A stretch of 34,800 nucleotides of DNA from Bacillota bacterium (GTDB lineage Bacteria; Bacillota; Clostridia; Lachnospirales; Lachnospiraceae). The stretch is from NCBI GenBank assembly GCA_029779695.1, contig JAKPAB010000117.1:1-34800 (forward strand), written 5' to 3'. A program made the translations under genes and the position numbers. Below are positions 7,860-15,718 of this stretch, one piece after another. Under the pieces are notes generated by a model. The model was not told the DNA's origin, did no database searches, and saw only the letters and a list, made by a program, of their open reading frames with translations. Position 1 is the stretch's first letter; every line of letters starts with the position of its first letter.

Positions 7860-7888
7860 TTGACAAATTGTCATAGTAAGTTTAATAT
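7860..7888 (+). promoter_or_regulatory. Sigma-A promoter of the T-box/ABC importer operon
   Basis: A perfect -35 TTGACA (7860-7865) and -10 TAATAT (7883-7888) are separated by exactly 17 bases. The transcript would start near 7895, just before T-box stem I. A 13-bp dyad TGACAAATTGTCA (7861-7873) overlaps the -35. Confidence 0.85.
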
Positions 7889-7904
7889 TTAGACAATTTA
7901 ATAA

Positions 7905-8282
7905 ACCAAAACCAATGAGAAAGAGTAGTAACATCTGTGTAATGTTTGAGAGAGCCGCTGATGGTGTGATAGCGGTACAGGGGCAGATTGCGAATGGACT
8001 TTCGAGGGCAAACCGAAAAAGGTTGATCAGTTTTTATATGTTTTATGTATTAGAAATAAATATTGATCGGTAACCGATTTAGTAGGAGAGACGGCCGTTC
8101 CCCGTTATAGGAAAACGCATATGATGGTATGTGGTTTGGATATAGGCACTACCAGAGCATACTTTCGCATGCGGATGAGAGGGCGTTTAATACGTCAATC
8201 AGGGTGGTACCGCAGGAGAATAGAAATAAATTTTCAAGCTCTTGTCCCTGTTGTTAGTTGCAACAGAGGCAAGAGCTTTTGT
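7905..8282 (+). promoter_or_regulatory. T-box riboswitch leader, probably tRNA-Trp (UGG specifier)
   Basis: Landmarks in order: AGTA of the specifier loop (near 7924), AGAGAGCCGCTGATGGTG at the stem I AG bulge and apical loop (from 7948), the 3' specifier strand GCGAATGGACTTTCGAG with GAA-UGG-A (specifier TGG at 7995-7997), and the T-box AGGGTGGTACCGC (8201-8213), followed by a terminator hairpin. Uncharged tRNA pairing with specifier and T-box favours the antiterminator and so transcription of the importer when its amino acid is scarce. UGG fits tryptophan and the TrpXYZ-type transporter downstream. The register AUG (Met) one base earlier is the main alternative. Confidence 0.9.
8236..8282 (+). 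terminator. T-box-controlled terminator hairpin
   Basis: Arms 8236-8253 and 8261-8278 pair (AAGCTCTTG with CAAGAGCTT, then CTGTTG with CAACAG, with a small internal mismatch) and are followed by a short T run. Its 5' arm competes with T-box pairing, so it is the regulated terminator of the leader. Confidence 0.85.
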
Positions 8283-8323
8283 TATGCAACTGTTTCGGAT
8301 ACTCAAAAAGGAGACCATCTATT

Positions 8324-9358
8324 ATGAAGAAGAAAATGAATTACAAAACAATGGCATTAACAACAGTTTTAGGAGTAGCAATTCTATTATCTACAGCTTG
8401 TGGTTCGACATCCGGTTCAAAAGGTTCCACCGGAAAATCATCGGATATTCCTACGATTGGAGTCATCCAGTATACAACAGTTCCATCTCTTGATAACTGT
8501 TATAAGGGATTTATAGAAGGACTAGAATCCGAAGGATATAAAGATGGCAAAAATATAAAAATAGATTTTCAAAATTCCAATGCAGAAATTGCAACAGCAG
8601 ATACCGAAGCCCAGACTATGGCTCAGAAAAAATATGATATGGTAGCAGCTATTGCCACACCGGCAGCCATGAGTGCATATGCAGCATGCAAGGCTGATAA
8701 GATCCCGGTAGTTTTTACGGCAGTGAGCGATCCGGTATCAGCCAAGCTTGTAACCAGTCTTGATAAATCAGGCACAGTATGTGCAGGAAGTTCAGATAAA
8801 CTACCGCTTGAGGCTCAGGTAGAGATGATAAGAAGGATGCTTCCTGATGCGAAAAAAATCGGGATATTATATACCACCAGCGAACCCAATTCTGTAACAG
8901 ACCTGGAACTTATAAAAAAGATCGCACCAAAATACGATTTTAAAATTGTTGCCCAGGGTGTAACCAATGCATCAGAGGTGGTGTCAGGAGCAGAGAGCCT
9001 GGTACAAAAAGGAGTTGATTGCATCAATAATTTTACTGATAACAATGTAGTCAATAATCTTCCAAGTGTGCTTCAGTCTGCAACTAAGGCCAAAATCCCG
9101 GTATTTGGATCAGAAGAAGGCCAGGTGTACGATGGCTGCCTGGCATCTGTAAGCATCGATTATGTCGCTCTTGGAAAAGAAACAGGCAAGATTGCAGGAG
9201 AGATATTAAAAGGCAAGATCAAACCGAAAGAGTCAAAAATCTATGTAGCCAAGGATGGAACTCCTTTTATCAATACTGATGTAGCAAAAGAGCTTGGGAT
9301 CAGTATTCCGGATGAATATAAAGATGCGACTATGGTAACTACAGGAAGCAACAAATAG
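8324..9358 (+). CDS. trpX: ABC transporter substrate-binding lipoprotein, TrpX-type
   Basis: A 344-residue extracellular binding protein of the ABC_sub_bind family (PF04392-like fold with two Rossmann lobes; IPTIGVIQYTTVPSLDN at the mature start, VVFTAVSDPVSAKLV and KKIGILYTTSEPNS further on). The N-terminus MKKKMNYKTM, a hydrophobic core and STACGS fit a lipoprotein signal with Cys near residue 27. The ATG at 8324 is chosen because AAAGGAGA sits upstream; open frame before it runs into the terminator. It is the first gene behind the T-box, with permease and ATPase genes following. Tryptophan as ligand is inferred from the UGG specifier and the known T-box-linked trpXYZ systems of Firmicutes. 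Confidence 0.87.
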   Translation: MKKKMNYKTMALTTVLGVAILLSTACGSTSGSKGSTGKSSDIPTIGVIQYTTVPSLDNCYKGFIEGLESEGYKDGKNIKIDFQNSNAEIATADTEAQTMAQKKYDMVAAIATPAAMSAYAACKADKIPVVFTAVSDPVSAKLVTSLDKSGTVCAGSSDKLPLEAQVEMIRRMLPDAKKIGILYTTSEPNSVTDLELIKKIAPKYDFKIVAQGVTNASEVVSGAESLVQKGVDCINNFTDNNVVNNLPSVLQSATKAKIPVFGSEEGQVYDGCLASVSIDYVALGKETGKIAGEILKGKIKPKESKIYVAKDGTPFINTDVAKELGISIPDEYKDATMVTTGSNK

Positions 9359-9373
9359 GAATTGGAGCTTATA

Positions 9374-10285
9374 ATGGATATTTTTTTAAATCTACTAAGT
9401 GTGATACTTCGAGAAGGATTCATATATGGAATTATGGCTATTGGAGTCTATATTACGTATAAGGTACTGGATTTTCCGGACCTGTCCGTAGATGGAACAT
9501 TTCCACTGGGTGGATGTGCTTCGGCAGCCCTTATAACGCTTGGTGTCAATCCGATCATTGCATGCGTTATATGCTTTGGAGCAGGAGCACTTGCAGGCCT
9601 GGTAACAGGAATATTACATGTAAAACTTAAGATTACTGATCTGTTATCAGGAATCCTGGTTATGACGGCATTGTACAGTGTCAATATGCTGGTCACATCT
9701 AAAAAGGCTGTGCTGTCGATTTTTAATATGAATACTATTTTTAACACAGGCCTTGGCAAGTTATTATATGACATCTTCGGACAGTGGGGATGGGTAATAA
9801 TGGCTGCTATTGTATGCATAATAGTGAAGATTCTTGTTGATATATATCTGTCTACCAAGTCTGGACTGTTGCTCCGCGGAGCAGGCAGCAATTCACTTTT
9901 TGTCACATCCCTTGGTCGTGATCCAGGCAATATGAAGATACTTGGGCTTATGCTTGGAAATGGATTGACAGCATTATCAGGAGCTGTTCTTACTCAGCAA
10001 AAGGAAAGTGCTGATGTAAGCTCCGGAACCGGAATGGTGGTAATGGCTCTGGCAGCGGTTATTTTGGGCGAAGCTCTTTTCGGAAAAGTGTCATTTATCA
10101 GAGCTACAACTACTGCAGTTTTAGGAATGATGATATATAGGACAGGCCTTACAGTGGCGATGCAGATGGGATTAGATACGATATACCTCAAGGCACTTAT
10201 GTCTGGACTGTTTATAATCGCTCTTTTGGTTGGAAGAGAAAATAAAAAGAGACAGAATAACAGTGTACTTAGAAGTCGTTTGTAG
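9374..10285 (+). CDS. trpY: ABC transporter permease, TrpY-type
   Basis: A 303-residue inner membrane permease of the branched-chain amino acid/ribose type (BPD_transp_2). About eight to nine hydrophobic helices are visible, with the conserved FPDLSVDGTFPLGG segment near residues 35-48 typical of the permease paired with ABC_sub_bind proteins. The ATG at 9374 is preferred since GGAG (9364-9367) precedes it by six bases; a TTG at 9362 would lack a site. It starts 15 bases after the binding-protein gene. Together with the ATPase it would import the ligand, likely tryptophan. Confidence 0.85.
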   Translation: MDIFLNLLSVILREGFIYGIMAIGVYITYKVLDFPDLSVDGTFPLGGCASAALITLGVNPIIACVICFGAGALAGLVTGILHVKLKITDLLSGILVMTALYSVNMLVTSKKAVLSIFNMNTIFNTGLGKLLYDIFGQWGWVIMAAIVCIIVKILVDIYLSTKSGLLLRGAGSNSLFVTSLGRDPGNMKILGLMLGNGLTALSGAVLTQQKESADVSSGTGMVVMALAAVILGEALFGKVSFIRATTTAVLGMMIYRTGLTVAMQMGLDTIYLKALMSGLFIIALLVGRENKKRQNNSVLRSRL

Positions 10286-10337
10286 ATAAAAATATTGTTC
10301 TAAGAACTGATCATAAGTAGAAAACAGAGGAATATCC

Positions 10338-11198
10338 ATGGATTCATTAGATAATAAAAAAGATATAAATATAGAAGAAAAAACAGATAAAAAAATAGGA
10401 AATAAAATAAATAAAAAAACAGTTGAATTTTCCCATATATATAAGACATTCAACCCTGGAACAGTGAATGAACAGGATCTTTTTACAGATTTTAACCTGT
10501 CACTTAAAGAGGATAGTTTTAACAGTGTGGTAGGCTCAAATGGCTCAGGCAAGACTACGATGCTTAATTTGTTATGTGGAAGCATACCTATTGATTCCGG
10601 GGATATCTTGATAGATGGAAAAAACATAACGAAGATGAAGGAACATAGAAGAAGCAGATTCATCGGAAGAGTGTATCAGGACCCGGCAATGGGTACTTGC
10701 CCTGGACTTACTATTTTAGAAAATATGTCACTTTCGGATAATAAGGAGAGGAAATATACATTAGCTCCCGGAATAGATAAGAAAAGAGTGGATTATTTTC
10801 GGGACGAACTGTCTCTTCTAGGTATGGGCCTGGAGGACAAATTGCAAGTCAAGGTCGGTACATTATCAGGAGGACAGAGACAAGCTCTTTCACTTTTGAT
10901 CGCAACGATGTCACCGATCAAACTTTTAATATTGGATGAGCATACTGCAGCACTTGATCCGAAATCATCGGAACTTGTAATGGATCTTACACAGCGTGTC
11001 ATCAGTGAAAAACATATAACCACGATCATGGTTACTCATAATCTAAAGTTCGCTGTTTCATATGGTGACAGATTATTGATGATGCACCGCGGGGATGTGG
11101 TGTTCGAAGCCTCAGGCGAGGACAAAAATAATGTGTCTATTAAGGACCTTACGGATCGATTTGATGAGATTTCGATTGAAGATGGTAATACTTTATAA
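10338..11198 (+). CDS. trpZ: ABC transporter ATP-binding protein, TrpZ-type
   Basis: A 286-residue ATPase that energises the importer. Walker A GSNGSGKTT, Q-loop VYQDPAMG, signature LSGGQRQALSL, Walker B LLILDEHTAALD and the switch MVTHN are all intact. His in DEHTAALD replaces the more usual Pro after the catalytic Glu, which is normal in this subgroup. The first 33 or so residues are a Lys/Asn/Asp/Ile-rich extension before the ATPase fold starts (VEFSHIYKTF). AGAGGA precedes the ATG, 52 bases after the permease gene. It ends six bases from a convergent gene. Confidence 0.88.
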   Translation: MDSLDNKKDINIEEKTDKKIGNKINKKTVEFSHIYKTFNPGTVNEQDLFTDFNLSLKEDSFNSVVGSNGSGKTTMLNLLCGSIPIDSGDILIDGKNITKMKEHRRSRFIGRVYQDPAMGTCPGLTILENMSLSDNKERKYTLAPGIDKKRVDYFRDELSLLGMGLEDKLQVKVGTLSGGQRQALSLLIATMSPIKLLILDEHTAALDPKSSELVMDLTQRVISEKHITTIMVTHNLKFAVSYGDRLLMMHRGDVVFEASGEDKNNVSIKDLTDRFDEISIEDGNTL

Positions 11199-11204
11199 AA
11201 TAAA

Positions 11205-11843
11205 TTATGAGCGTCGGATCTTTGGAAGATTCCATTTGTAATGTCTTGCCAAAAATCTGATCATGATGACTGTGGCGAAACCAATGGCTTCTGCAGGAGT
11301 CTTGCCGATCATGGGTTTTAGAACCATGACAAGTAACGCACCTCCGATGGTAGCAAGAGCATAGACATGTTTAACCAGAATATACGGAAGCTCGTTTGCC
11401 AGAATATCACGAAGCAATCCGCCGCCCACTCCTGTAATAAAGGCAAGAGTGCCAACCAGAAACAGATTATTGGGGTCAGCTACATAACCCGCATTTAATC
11501 CATCGATTGTGAAGGCTGCCAGTCCTAGTGTATCAAACCAGAAAAGAAGGTTCTGAAAAACAGCATTACGATCTAATCTGTCTGCATCAAAAAAGAAGTA
11601 CAAAAGTACAAAGAAAAGATTGGCTGTTACAATGGAAATCACCACATAAAATGGATGTCGAAACATTACAGGAGGAACATTACTGATTATAATATCTCTG
11701 AACATTCCGCCACCTGTGGCAGTCATAAGAGCCAGAATATTGACTCCAAATATATCCATGTTCTTTTTTACGGCGGTAGCCGCACCGGAAATAGCAAAAG
11801 CAATTGTTCCTATTATATCCATCCAATAAATCAGTGGTGTCAT
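11205..11843 (-). CDS. TRIC/UPF0126-family membrane protein
   Basis: A 212-residue protein with two tandem three-helix repeats plus a seventh helix. The repeat signature is seen twice: FAISGAATAVKKNMDIFG ... TATGGGMFRDII in the first half and FTIDGLNAGYV ... ITGVGGGLLRDIL in the second. Members are annotated as YadS/YvgT-type or trimeric intracellular cation (TRIC) channels; some are proposed glycine transporters, so the substrate is open. I start at the ATG at 11843, preceded by TTGAGG at six bases; a TTG four codons upstream is the alternative. It follows dinB on the same strand after 132 bases that hold a strong dyad. Confidence 0.85.
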   Translation of the reverse strand: MTPLIYWMDIIGTIAFAISGAATAVKKNMDIFGVNILALMTATGGGMFRDIIISNVPPVMFRHPFYVVISIVTANLFFVLLYFFFDADRLDRNAVFQNLLFWFDTLGLAAFTIDGLNAGYVADPNNLFLVGTLAFITGVGGGLLRDILANELPYILVKHVYALATIGGALLVMVLKPMIGKTPAEAIGFATVIMIRFLARHYKWNLPKIRRS

Positions 11844-11860
11844 TTTAAACCTCAATATCT

Positions 11861-11889
11861 AAACTATTCACAATACAATTGAATAGTTT
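11861..11889. promoter_or_regulatory. 10-bp inverted repeat upstream of the TRIC-type gene
   Basis: AAACTATTCA (11861-11870) and TGAATAGTTT (11880-11889) are perfectly complementary with a 9-base gap. It sits 18 bases before the TRIC-type start codon on the minus strand. No T-run follows in either direction, so it looks more like an operator or leader hairpin than a terminator for dinB. Confidence 0.4.
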
Positions 11890-11975
11890 GACTTAAAACT
11901 GCATTTATGTAAAGTGAATTTATTTTTTTTGCCTGTGAAAATTTTTTTACCAAGCTAATAAATATTTTTTTGCAT

Positions 11976-13178
11976 TTAAAAATTAATATTGTCTTTGCCT
12001 TTATGGATAGCACTTTCACCGTACTTGTCCCGGATCATATCCAGCGTTTTCTGGAGCTTCTGGTCTTTCTTATATGTAGGCTTGATAATATCAGAAATCG
12101 ATAATTGCTCAGGAGGAAGTTCTTCACTTTTCACAAGCTTTACAGCGCGAACTCCTATCAGACGAATAGATCGTCCTAGGTTTTGTTCCATTATCTCCTG
12201 ATATAATCTGATGGCATAATTCTCTATTTCTTCAGAACTCTTGACAGCGAAGCGACAAGGGGTCTGTCTTGAACACTTTGTAAAATCGGAGAACTTAATC
12301 TCTAGGACAATAGTTCCAGCCAAATATCCTTTTTTCTCCATACGAGCAGAAACGGAAGCGGATAGTCTCTTGATAAGAGGAAACGCCTCTTCCACGGTTC
12401 GAATATCATGGGAAGTCGTTTCAGAATTGCCGATACCCTTTGGTTCTTCACGAACAGGATTCACATCTCGGTCATCGATCCCGTTGGCAAAAGCATATAG
12501 CATACGTCCGTGACTCTTTAGGTGAGCCTCGATGATCGTAGGATCAGAATTGGCCAGATCCCCTATAGTCCTGATACCTAATCCTCGTAATTTTGCAGAG
12601 GAACTTTTTCCTGCCATAAATAGAGTTTCGATTGGAAGATGCCACATTTTATCAGGGATCTCTTCCGAGAAAAGGGTATGTATCTTATCAGGTTTTTCAA
12701 AATCGGAAGCAGTTTTGGCAAGTACTTTTTTGTCGGAGATTCCGATATTGACAGTGAATCCCAATTTATTACGGATCCCATCCTTGATCTGATAAGCAAT
12801 AGCAAGAGCTGCATCCCGGGTGGGAAGATCTAATTGGATATAGCATTCATCTACGCTTGCCTGCTCTAACATATCAGTGTAGCTTCTTATATATTGCATC
12901 ATTTCTCGAGAGTACCTAGTATATAGTCCATGATCCGGCGGAGCCATGACTAGATCAGGGCATCGCTGAAAGGCAGATGCCACAGTATCTGCAGTTTTGA
13001 TCCCATATTTTTTCGCAGGAATAGACTTGGCGACTACAATGCCATGCCTTGTAGCGGAATCACCACCAATAATGGATGGTACATTTCTTAGATCAGGACC
13101 ACGACCTGTTTTTATATTTTCTACTGATGTCCAGCTTAAAAATGCGCTGTTTACATCTATATGCATGATGATCTTCAT
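11976..13178 (-). CDS. dinB: DNA polymerase IV (Y-family translesion polymerase)
   Basis: A 400-residue error-prone polymerase. The catalytic palm motifs are present: HIDVNSAFLSW near the N-terminus (metal-binding Asp) and ASVDECYIQLD (about 104-114; metal-binding Asp-Glu). The thumb HhH region (RGLGIRTIGDLANSD) and little-finger domain follow. There is a C-terminal tail, but no clear beta-clamp motif that I can be sure of. The ATG at 13178 has only a weak site; a second ATG four codons in is possible. I found no LexA (CGAAC-N4-GTTCG-like) box in the 101-base divergent region shared with the response regulator, so SOS control is not evident. Confidence 0.9.
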   Translation of the reverse strand: MKIIMHIDVNSAFLSWTSVENIKTGRGPDLRNVPSIIGGDSATRHGIVVAKSIPAKKYGIKTADTVASAFQRCPDLVMAPPDHGLYTRYSREMMQYIRSYTDMLEQASVDECYIQLDLPTRDAALAIAYQIKDGIRNKLGFTVNIGISDKKVLAKTASDFEKPDKIHTLFSEEIPDKMWHLPIETLFMAGKSSSAKLRGLGIRTIGDLANSDPTIIEAHLKSHGRMLYAFANGIDDRDVNPVREEPKGIGNSETTSHDIRTVEEAFPLIKRLSASVSARMEKKGYLAGTIVLEIKFSDFTKCSRQTPCRFAVKSSEEIENYAIRLYQEIMEQNLGRSIRLIGVRAVKLVKSEELPPEQLSISDIIKPTYKKDQKLQKTLDMIRDKYGESAIHKGKDNINF

Positions 13179-13279
13179 GTTTTAATTATATCCTAATTAT
13201 TAATAGCTGTCTTGGAATAGTTTGGGTATGGCATTATCGCCAACCACTAAGTATAATAGAGCGAAAGCGGAGGACGGAT

Positions 13280-13954
13280 ATGAATGTATTGATACTAGAA
13301 GATGATTATGACCTTGCAACAGGAATGGAAATTTCACTGAGAGAGAATGATTTATATTTTACGAAGTGCGGGACTATCAGAGAAGCAAGGGAAAAACTAA
13401 AGGAAATGGGATTTGACCTATTGATCCTGGATGTTAATCTTCCGGATGGAAGTGGATTTGATCTGTGCCAGGAGATAAGAAAAAACAGTAAGGTTCCGAT
13501 TCTGCTATTAACGGCAAGAGATATGGAGATCGACGTTGTCAGGGGACTGGAATGTGGAGCAGATGACTACATAACTAAACCATTCAGTGCAATGATACTA
13601 AGAGCCAGGATGCACGCTTTACTTCGAAGATCCAATATAGAGCAGTCAGAAAGCGATTATCAGAAAGGAATATTTCATTTTGACTTTCTCAAAATGGAAT
13701 TTTTAAAGAATGATCAGGCAGTTGAATTAAGCCGCACTGAACAAAGAATCCTATATATTTTATCGTGCAATGAAGGACAGATCATATCAAGAGAACGACT
13801 GATGGAAAGGGTATGGCCGGATGGAACAGAATATGTGGAAGATAATGCTCTGTCAGTAGGAATCAGAAGATTAAGGGACAAATTAGAGGATGTATCATCT
13901 AAGCCTCAGTATATCAAAACAGTTTATGGAAAAGGCTATGTATGGGAGTCCTGA
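13280..13954 (+). CDS. OmpR/PhoB-family response regulator
   Basis: A 224-residue two-component regulator. The receiver domain has the acidic pair Asp8-Asp9, phosphoacceptor Asp51 (LLILDVNLPDGSG), Thr78 and Lys100 (YITKPF). The C-terminal winged-helix domain (from about 130) includes ELSRTEQRILYIL and the closing hairpin IKTVYGKGYVWES. GGAGG precedes the ATG. A perfect -10 TATAAT lies upstream at 13252-13257 with a poor -35. The kinase gene starts one base after its stop, and an ABC exporter follows, so the regulator likely controls that exporter; the ATGCATAAAA repeats at 14940 are candidate sites. Confidence 0.92.
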   Translation: MNVLILEDDYDLATGMEISLRENDLYFTKCGTIREAREKLKEMGFDLLILDVNLPDGSGFDLCQEIRKNSKVPILLLTARDMEIDVVRGLECGADDYITKPFSAMILRARMHALLRRSNIEQSESDYQKGIFHFDFLKMEFLKNDQAVELSRTEQRILYILSCNEGQIISRERLMERVWPDGTEYVEDNALSVGIRRLRDKLEDVSSKPQYIKTVYGKGYVWES

Positions 13955-13955
13955 G

Positions 13956-14888
13956 ATGAATACTAAGATAAATACTGAGATAAATAATGAAATAATAATA
14001 TTGATAATTTCTTTTTTGATACTGACGGGCATAATAATATTTTTGCTGATTAAAATAAAAGTATATAGGAAGACACTTAATAGAATCCTGGATCATATGG
14101 ATCTTGCAATATCCGGAACGGAACAAGAAACAGAATATGATGAAAATATAGATGCAGCAATTACGGAAAAGATGAATAAGCTGGTCAATATATCACGACT
14201 GAATTATGAAGATGCCAGTAGAGACAGGGATCTGGTAAAATCGCTTATATCAGATATTGCGCATCAGGTTAGGACACCGCTTACAAATATAATGTTATAT
14301 GCAGGACTATTGCAGGAAAATGCCGTCACAGATGATAGTATCAACATGGCTAAACAGATTCAGAGACAATCTGAGAAATTGGATTTCTTTATGAATGAAT
14401 TGGTAAAATCTTCCTATATGGAAACAGAAATGATAGCTGTTCATAGAGAAGAAAACAGTATTGATGAATTATTTGCAGAAGCATGCCAGGAGGTGGAACT
14501 GGCAGCCTTAAAAAAGAAGATTATTTTTAACATAGAAGAATGCGACAGATCTGGATCATTTGACATGAAATGGACCAAGGAGGCTCTTATCAATCTCTTG
14601 GACAATGCGATCAAGTATTCTCCAGAGAAAAGTGAGATTTCATTGAAATATAAAAAATATGAAAGCTTTTTCAGCATTAATATTATTGATCACGGAATTG
14701 GAATCTCTGAATCTGAGCAAGGGATGATATTTAAGAGATTTTACAGGTCCCCTGAAGTAGAGCGTGAACAGGGATTAGGTATAGGATTATATCTGGTCAG
14801 AGAAATCATCGAAAAACAAGGTGGTTATATAAAAGTCAGATCTGAAGTGGGAAAGGGAAGCACGTTTTCCATGTTCCTGCCGAACTGA
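13956..14888 (+). CDS. Sensor histidine kinase with a single short membrane anchor
   Basis: A 310-residue kinase. One strong hydrophobic segment (about 12-33) is followed directly by a linker and the dimerisation/phosphoacceptor helix with His103 (DIAHQVRTPLT). The ATP-binding domain shows the N box (ALINLLDNAIKYSP, Asn217), G1 (DHGIGI, 245-250) and G2 (GLGIGL, 273-278). There is no extracellular sensing domain and no HAMP, so the signal is probably read within the membrane or relayed by the ABC transporter, as in transporter-linked kinases. The start at 13956 follows the regulator stop by one base. A terminator follows 6 bases after the stop codon. Confidence 0.88.
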   Translation: MNTKINTEINNEIIILIISFLILTGIIIFLLIKIKVYRKTLNRILDHMDLAISGTEQETEYDENIDAAITEKMNKLVNISRLNYEDASRDRDLVKSLISDIAHQVRTPLTNIMLYAGLLQENAVTDDSINMAKQIQRQSEKLDFFMNELVKSSYMETEMIAVHREENSIDELFAEACQEVELAALKKKIIFNIEECDRSGSFDMKWTKEALINLLDNAIKYSPEKSEISLKYKKYESFFSINIIDHGIGISESEQGMIFKRFYRSPEVEREQGLGIGLYLVREIIEKQGGYIKVRSEVGKGSTFSMFLPN

Positions 14889-14894
14889 TTATTT

Positions 14895-14923
14895 AGGTAT
14901 GGTCATTGGACCATACCTTTTTA
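14895..14923 (+). terminator. Rho-independent terminator after the two-component genes
   Basis: Perfect 10-bp stem AGGTATGGTC (14895-14904) / GACCATACCT (14909-14918), ATTG tetraloop, then a run of T to 14922. It separates the regulator/kinase transcript from the ABC genes. Confidence 0.9.
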
Positions 14924-14939
14924 TGTGGTTTGTAAGGCA

Positions 14940-14963
14940 ATGCATAAAAGGCTATGCATAAAA
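14940..14963 (+). promoter_or_regulatory. Direct repeats, candidate response-regulator binding site
   Basis: ATGCATAAAA occurs at 14940-14949 and again at 14954-14963, a 14-base period, upstream of the ABC exporter genes. A looser third copy (CTATGCATGAAA) lies at 15020-15031. OmpR-family regulators bind tandem direct repeats, and the two-component pair is immediately upstream. Binding is inferred. Confidence 0.4.
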
Positions 14964-15045
14964 AGTGTCAGAAGTGTAAGATTTTGGAAAGAATTGAGAA
15001 AGATTCATTTGATAGAATTCTATGCATGAAAGAGAGGAAAATCTA

Positions 15046-15717
15046 ATGGAAATATTAAAAGCTGATAATATAAAAAAATATTACCAAACGGGAGAAACAA
15101 CTGTAAAAGCATTGGATGGTATATCCCTTGGCATTCAATCAGGTGAGTTTGTCGCAATTGTAGGGAGTTCGGGGAGCGGCAAATCCACCCTTTTACATAT
15201 GCTGGGAGGACTTGACACACCAACGGATGGAACAATTAGGATTGAAGACAAAGACATTTCTAAAATGAGCGCAGATGAACTTACGATTTTTCGCCGTAGG
15301 AAAATAGGTTTTGTTTTTCAGAACTATAATCTGCTTCCCTTTATGAGCGTGTATAAAAATATTGTACTTCCAATACAACTAGACGGGATCAAGCCTGATA
15401 AAAAATATGTTATGGAGATAATTGAAACATTGGGATTGACGGAAAAATGTGATGCGATGCCGGATCAGCTGTCAGGGGGACAGCAGCAAAGAGTTGCACT
15501 GGCGAGATCACTGGCAACCAAACCCGCAATTGTTTTGGCAGATGAACCAACAGGCAATCTTGATAGCAAGACGAGTCTGGACGTTCTCGGACTGATAAAA
15601 GTTGTAAGCCAGAAATATCATCAGACAGTTGTAATTATAACTCATAATGATGAGATCGCTCAGATGGCCGGAAGAATAGTAAGAATTGAAGATGGAAAAA
15701 TCGTTGGGGGAATATAA
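15046..15717 (+). CDS. ABC transporter ATP-binding protein (MacB/LolD/BceA type)
   Basis: A 223-residue ATPase partner of the FtsX-type permease. Walker A GSSGSGKST (40-48), Q-loop FVFQNYNLLPFMSVYKNI, signature LSGGQQQRVALARSL (142-156) and Walker B IVLADEPTGNLDS (162-174) are intact; the NLLP and EPTGNLD forms are typical of this subfamily, which powers peptide/antibiotic removal, lipoprotein release or export. The ATG at 15046 follows AGAGGAAA; an upstream ATG at 15022 lies in the promoter-side repeat and lacks a site. The permease gene starts two bases after. Confidence 0.9.
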   Translation: MEILKADNIKKYYQTGETTVKALDGISLGIQSGEFVAIVGSSGSGKSTLLHMLGGLDTPTDGTIRIEDKDISKMSADELTIFRRRKIGFVFQNYNLLPFMSVYKNIVLPIQLDGIKPDKKYVMEIIETLGLTEKCDAMPDQLSGGQQQRVALARSLATKPAIVLADEPTGNLDSKTSLDVLGLIKVVSQKYHQTVVIITHNDEIAQMAGRIVRIEDGKIVGGI

Positions 15718-15718
15718 T

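Noticed and set aside
8121-8327. A short plus-strand open frame between the Arc-like gene and the ABC binding protein
   Set aside because: It lies wholly over the T-box antiterminator, terminator and the binding-protein ribosome site; it has no protein-like composition and is explained by the riboswitch.
9448-9930. A 160-codon minus-strand open frame
   Set aside because: It is the shadow of the ABC permease; low-complexity hydrophobic permease codons often leave the reverse strand open.
10172-10663. A 163-codon minus-strand open frame
   Set aside because: It runs antisense across the end of the permease and the Walker A region of the ATPase, both clearly real genes.
13179-13279. LexA box controlling dinB
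   Set aside because: No CGAAC-N4-GTTCG-like sequence is present in the divergent region.
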